Under the pieces are notes generated by a model, which did not search any database, had not been told where the DNA came from, and saw only the letters and a list, made by a program, of their open reading frames with translations. This document shows positions 50,001-51,594 of a stretch of DNA of 51,594 bases, in pieces. Position numbers and translations under genes: made by a program. How positions within the stretch are numbered: position 1 is the first letter of the stretch; every line of letters starts with the position of its first letter. The DNA is from Bacteroidaceae bacterium (lineage in GTDB: Bacteria; Bacteroidota; Bacteroidia; Bacteroidales; Bacteroidaceae), in assembly GCA_017961145.1 (NCBI GenBank), contig JAGCXU010000029.1:1-51594 (forward strand), written 5' to 3'.

Positions 50001-51124
50001 ATAACTGCATCCTGTCCGTAGTGGAAGCCGTCAGTAGATGAACTTCCACCTATGCCTTGCTGGTCAGGATCAAGTGCAGAGAGGACAAAGTAGTTGTCGC
50101 TCATGCCACCCCAACCCCAGTTGATGTGGAAGAAGTCAGTATTGTTCTGGTATTTATATCCGTCGCATACGAACTCGTGTCCGCCACCAGTTGACAAGCC
50201 TCCATAAATTACAGGACGACCTTCCGACAGTTCGTGATAGATGAGGTCAGTCCACTTGGCGTAGCTATAGGAACTGCGAGAAATGAACTTTGTGGTAGCA
50301 TTGTAATCAAAGTAAGTTTTAAGGGCATAGGGAATGTCTTCTGTATAGGCACCAGAGGCATCGCTGTAGTCCATTTGTACGGAATAGCCACAATATTTCA
50401 TCAGTGTGGCTACGGCATTACCTTGAGCAGTAGTGTAGTTGCCGTTGTAATTGTCAATCATGTTATTCCATTGGAAGGTAACGGGAGACAATGAGCTCAG
50501 GTTAAAACCTTGGGTATAAGTGGTGTATCCAGGGATGGTCTTCGTATTAGATTCTGGCCATTTGTGGTAGTACATCACTTGGGCCATAGCTGTTGCAACA
50601 CAACCTGTGGCACACTTGGTGTTGCCATATAATGTTGGGCAGAGGTTGTTGTATGGCGCATCTTGATACCATTGCGAGGTTAACATTGGAGTGATGGCTG
50701 TCGTGTTGTGTGAACCAACCTTGTTGCGAGCCTTCTTCGGACGGGCAACCTTTGTGTTTTGCTTCTGCAGCCATGCAATCTCGTCGGCATATCCTTGCAG
50801 CCAAGCCTTCATGTTGTCAGGCATTTCGCTTGGATTGACGTTGCCCCTGTCGCTATAGCCAAGGATGGGACGTGTCCTGTCGTCGTTAGAAACGATGACA
50901 AAACCGCCATTGTTCTTGATGTTGAACACATAAAGTCCACTCACCTTCTTGGCGGCTACGAGTTGAGGTGTGCCACTTGATGTGTGGCGAGGACTGCCAG
51001 GAGTGGCTGGTGTGTTCGTTAGAAATTCTAGCGCTTGCTCTAGCGCTTGCTCTTCAGTTACATCTTCTGCCCAGACTCCTGCGACGCAGAAAAGGGCAAG
51101 AAGTAGTGTTAATAGTTTTTTCAT
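47072..51124 (-). CDS. Secreted C10-family (streptopain-like) cysteine protease with FnIII and adhesin-like domains
   Basis: A 1350-residue protein. A signal peptide (residues 1-19) is followed by a prodomain (20-145, with GFVIVSNDDRTRPILGYSDRG). The catalytic domain (about 146-390) has Cys175 in KCATGCVATAMAQVMYYHKWP, His316 in GGGHEFVCDGY, and HINWGWGG. FnIII-like modules follow (VTVSYTGGTEAMVSW, LTGLELATTYIIKVRAKNG; LAAEASTTQATLSWES). Then comes a cleaved-adhesin/J-domain-like module (LSEDFEDGSAPESWENIDLDGDGYDW ... PDNWLIIPNIELGG), a Bacteroidales tail domain (WNTLCLPFDV), and a sorting-type end (WYSLDGKKLAG ... GVYIVNGNKTIIK). It is like gingipain/interpain hybrids that degrade host proteins. 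It is translationally adjacent to the 54-residue peptide gene. Confidence 0.9.
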   Translation of the reverse strand: MKKLLTLLLALFCVAGVWAEDVTEEQALEQALEFLTNTPATPGSPRHTSSGTPQLVAAKKVSGLYVFNIKNNGGFVIVSNDDRTRPILGYSDRGNVNPSEMPDNMKAWLQGYADEIAWLQKQNTKVARPKKARNKVGSHNTTAITPMLTSQWYQDAPYNNLCPTLYGNTKCATGCVATAMAQVMYYHKWPESNTKTIPGYTTYTQGFNLSSLSPVTFQWNNMIDNYNGNYTTAQGNAVATLMKYCGYSVQMDYSDASGAYTEDIPYALKTYFDYNATTKFISRSSYSYAKWTDLIYHELSEGRPVIYGGLSTGGGHEFVCDGYKYQNNTDFFHINWGWGGMSDNYFVLSALDPDQQGIGGSSSTDGFHYGQDAVIGIQKPSDSGTTADITPQDYNLVLNSTTLSNNPVSPNSTISITFNVTNNGSEEYDGDLWIDIIDYEGDEYLYDLNSCFIPAGTTQDCVFSFQPSAEGTYIIKFCYIDANGEYTVVDENAATLTVVQNVTSKYVPIYGYYCDEYSRSQFIIPAANIEDMINSEVKGVTFYAEESSVAWDAAKFDVYLSKTNDNTLSSLKDWNSLEKVYSGSLSVVNNKMAITFDTPIYYDGGNLLVGINQTTKGDYESVSWIGEKVTGVSLGGYNTSISQQNFLPQTTFDYTPGLPPSVSKPTNVTVSYTGGTEAMVSWVSDAPAFDIEVNGTVTENVSNPTTLTGLELATTYIIKVRAKNGSEVSDWTSPVNFTTDLSDDMCQIQLVLIDQWGDGWNGATIAIADVTTGAIIGTYTNKDLNGTYNNGENEANTFYVEVPNDRDISFTWTSGKYDSECSYTAYDVNGEEIFSGSGAMNDPVTYHVNCNALPKPANLAAEASTTQATLSWESDADSYVLRYRTAAQEMNLNVWNQVGSDVTTTGKLETYTFDLSAFSGTGYIAIRHYNVSDMFYLNIDDIVVKNAEGTIVLSEDFEDGSAPESWENIDLDGDGYDWILREENDNDSNGNPYYNGTYAISSASFINDLGPLTPDNWLIIPNIELGGTLTLVARGQDPSYAAEVFGVYVATESYQGFPAGEWVEVATDETSCQIDDLTPNTVYEWEVKGVQGTNESNWASSTFTTMEAAPFVVLANNEDNTSLIESLDGEEGYDVQLADRTLYKDGSWNTLCLPFDVTIAGSVLDGADVRALNNVTLEGETVMLNFTAEGQVTELLAGTPYIIKWENSDNIVNPVFTDVTIDKTMNDATFDIDSDKSITFKGTYSFTTFSETNKSILFLGNSDKLYYPLSGARIGAQRAYFQLTGITPSDKVKDVKQYVLSFGDDADGISNLSGLSDASEDWYSLDGKKLAGKPSQKGVYIVNGNKTIIK

Positions 51125-51179
51125 TAGTTAATGTTTATAGTTTTGTAATGTTAGTTGTCATTTTAAGACAAATCGGCCG

Positions 51180-51187
51180 CAAAGATA
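51180..51187 (-). promoter_or_regulatory. -7 box of the C10 protease gene
   Basis: TATCTTTG on the minus strand (51187 to 51180), giving an untranslated leader of about 50 nt. No clear TTG lies upstream at the usual spacing; the region is AT-rich. Confidence 0.6.
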
Positions 51188-51260
51188 CAACTTTTTACTT
51201 AAATAATGTGTAAGAAAATAGAATATTTTGCTCCAGCGTTGTTTCTTTTGAAGTATGATG

Positions 51261-51297
51261 AAAAAAAAACCCCTCCACTGATAGTCAGCAGAGGGGT
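51261..51297 (-). terminator. Terminator of the methylmalonyl-CoA mutase gene
   Basis: ACCCCTC/GAGGGGT outer stem and CTGA/TCAG inner stem; on the minus strand the hairpin is followed by nine T. It lies 21 nt past the mutase stop codon. Confidence 0.88.
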
Positions 51298-51318
51298 AAT
51301 GGTTGGGGCGAAGAGCGT

Positions 51319-51594
51319 TTACTCTTCTGTTCCCATGAGAATCTTCATCATTTCAACAGCAGAGTAGGGGACAGGGGTGCCAGGGCCGAAGATGGCTGCA
51401 ACACCTGCGTCGTAGAGGAAGTCGTAGTCCTGTGCAGGGATGACACCACCAGCTGTGACCATGATGTCTTCGCGGCCCAGCTTCTTCAACTCCTCGATGA
51501 GCTGAGGAATCAGTGTCTTGTGACCTGCTGCCAGAGAGCTTGCACCTACGATATCTACGTCGTTCTCTACTGCCTGACGAGCTGCTTCGGCTGG
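51319..51594 (-). CDS. Methylmalonyl-CoA mutase, C-terminal B12-binding part (cut by window end)
   Basis: The last 91 residues of a reading frame that enters from beyond the window end. The sequence contains [50 protein letters not shown] and [11 protein letters not shown], the end of the cobalamin-binding domain of the mutase large subunit. The enzyme interconverts methylmalonyl-CoA and succinyl-CoA in the propionate pathway common in Bacteroidales. The cobalamin-ligating DxHxxG motif lies outside the window. The stop TAA is at 51319-51321 and is followed by a strong terminator. Confidence 0.93.
   Translation of the reverse strand, partial: PAEAARQAVENDVDIVGASSLAAGHKTLIPQLIEELKKLGREDIMVTAGGVIPAQDYDFLYDAGVAAIFGPGTPVPYSAVEMMKILMGTEE

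Noticed and set aside
51016..51050. Short tandem repeat TCTAGCGCTTGC at the start of the C10 protease
   Set aside because: It simply encodes repeated Gln-Ala-Leu-Glu in the prodomain (EEQALEQALEFL); two copies only, not worth a separate finding.

Overview
This window looks like chromosomal DNA of a member of the Bacteroidota, order Bacteroidales, most like Prevotella or a close relative. The evidence is the family mix (a C10/streptopain-type protease with a C-terminal tail, a DUF4270 lipoprotein, a DAHP synthase-chorismate mutase fusion, GH127, GH130 and DUF4965 proteins, a FadL-like outer membrane protein), the promoter style (-7 box TAnnTTTG with a TTG about 19-21 nt upstream, seen before many genes), and the scarcity of Shine-Dalgarno sites. 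It carries two cut genes at its ends (glyS and a methylmalonyl-CoA mutase). No phage, transposase, CRISPR array or rRNA was seen.

Layout. 1-1557 (+): end of glyS, then an FKBP-type lipoprotein. 1577-6820 (-): a Phe/Tyr operon in the order leader peptide, pheA, aminotransferase, secreted beta-helix protein, DAHP synthase-chorismate mutase, tyrA. It has an attenuator: a 19-residue leader peptide with nine Tyr/Phe codons in a ten-codon stretch, followed by an antiterminator/terminator pair. 6964-7917 (-): a BASS-type transporter. 8048-12964 (+): a five-gene run (unknown protein, GH25 lysozyme, two deoxynucleoside kinases, GH130-like protein). 12961-15767 (-): a FadL-like protein and a Tyr/Trp/Gly-rich secreted protein. 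16084-19439: prmA (+), converging on an aminotransferase-FtsX-like permease pair (-). 19832-22557 (+): an AraC regulator and a TonB-dependent receptor. 22761-29850 (-): a plant-polysaccharide cluster (GH127, DUF4965 protein, GPH transporter, GH43). 30102-33836 (-): a very large secreted multi-domain protein. 33983-38632 (+): MBL hydrolase, tRNA-Lys(CTT), aspS, Na/Pi cotransporter. 38640-45354 (-): a six-gene run from a short GT5 protein through DUF4270, an LTxxQ protein, ettA and DUF3737 to a MATE pump. 45511-46700 (+): panC-panD. 46894-51124 (-): a 1350-residue C10 protease and a 54-residue peptide gene. 51319-51594 (-): end of a mutase gene.

Two repeat systems run through the window. The first is a family of strictly 22-bp-periodic tandem arrays in seven intergenic regions (near 6.9, 16.0, 19.7, 22.7, 30.0, 36.85 and 46.75 kb). 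The ideal unit is a 10-bp near-palindrome (TCACGTGTGA) followed by a 12-bp perfect palindrome (CGTTTGCAAACG), and each locus has its own homogenised variant. I know of no description of it. The second is a roughly 72-74 bp double-hairpin, GC-rich palindromic element. One copy lies between the DAHP synthase and tyrA genes; a full and a half copy lie in frame inside prmA.

The genes serve housekeeping (aminoacyl-tRNA synthetases, PrmA, EttA, pantothenate), aromatic amino acid supply controlled by attenuation, and extracellular glycan or protein degradation. Three secreted proteins end in a similar G-x-YI/NI-x-x-G-basic tail that resembles a surface or type IX sorting signal. All assignments come from reading the sequence and from family knowledge; no database search was run.
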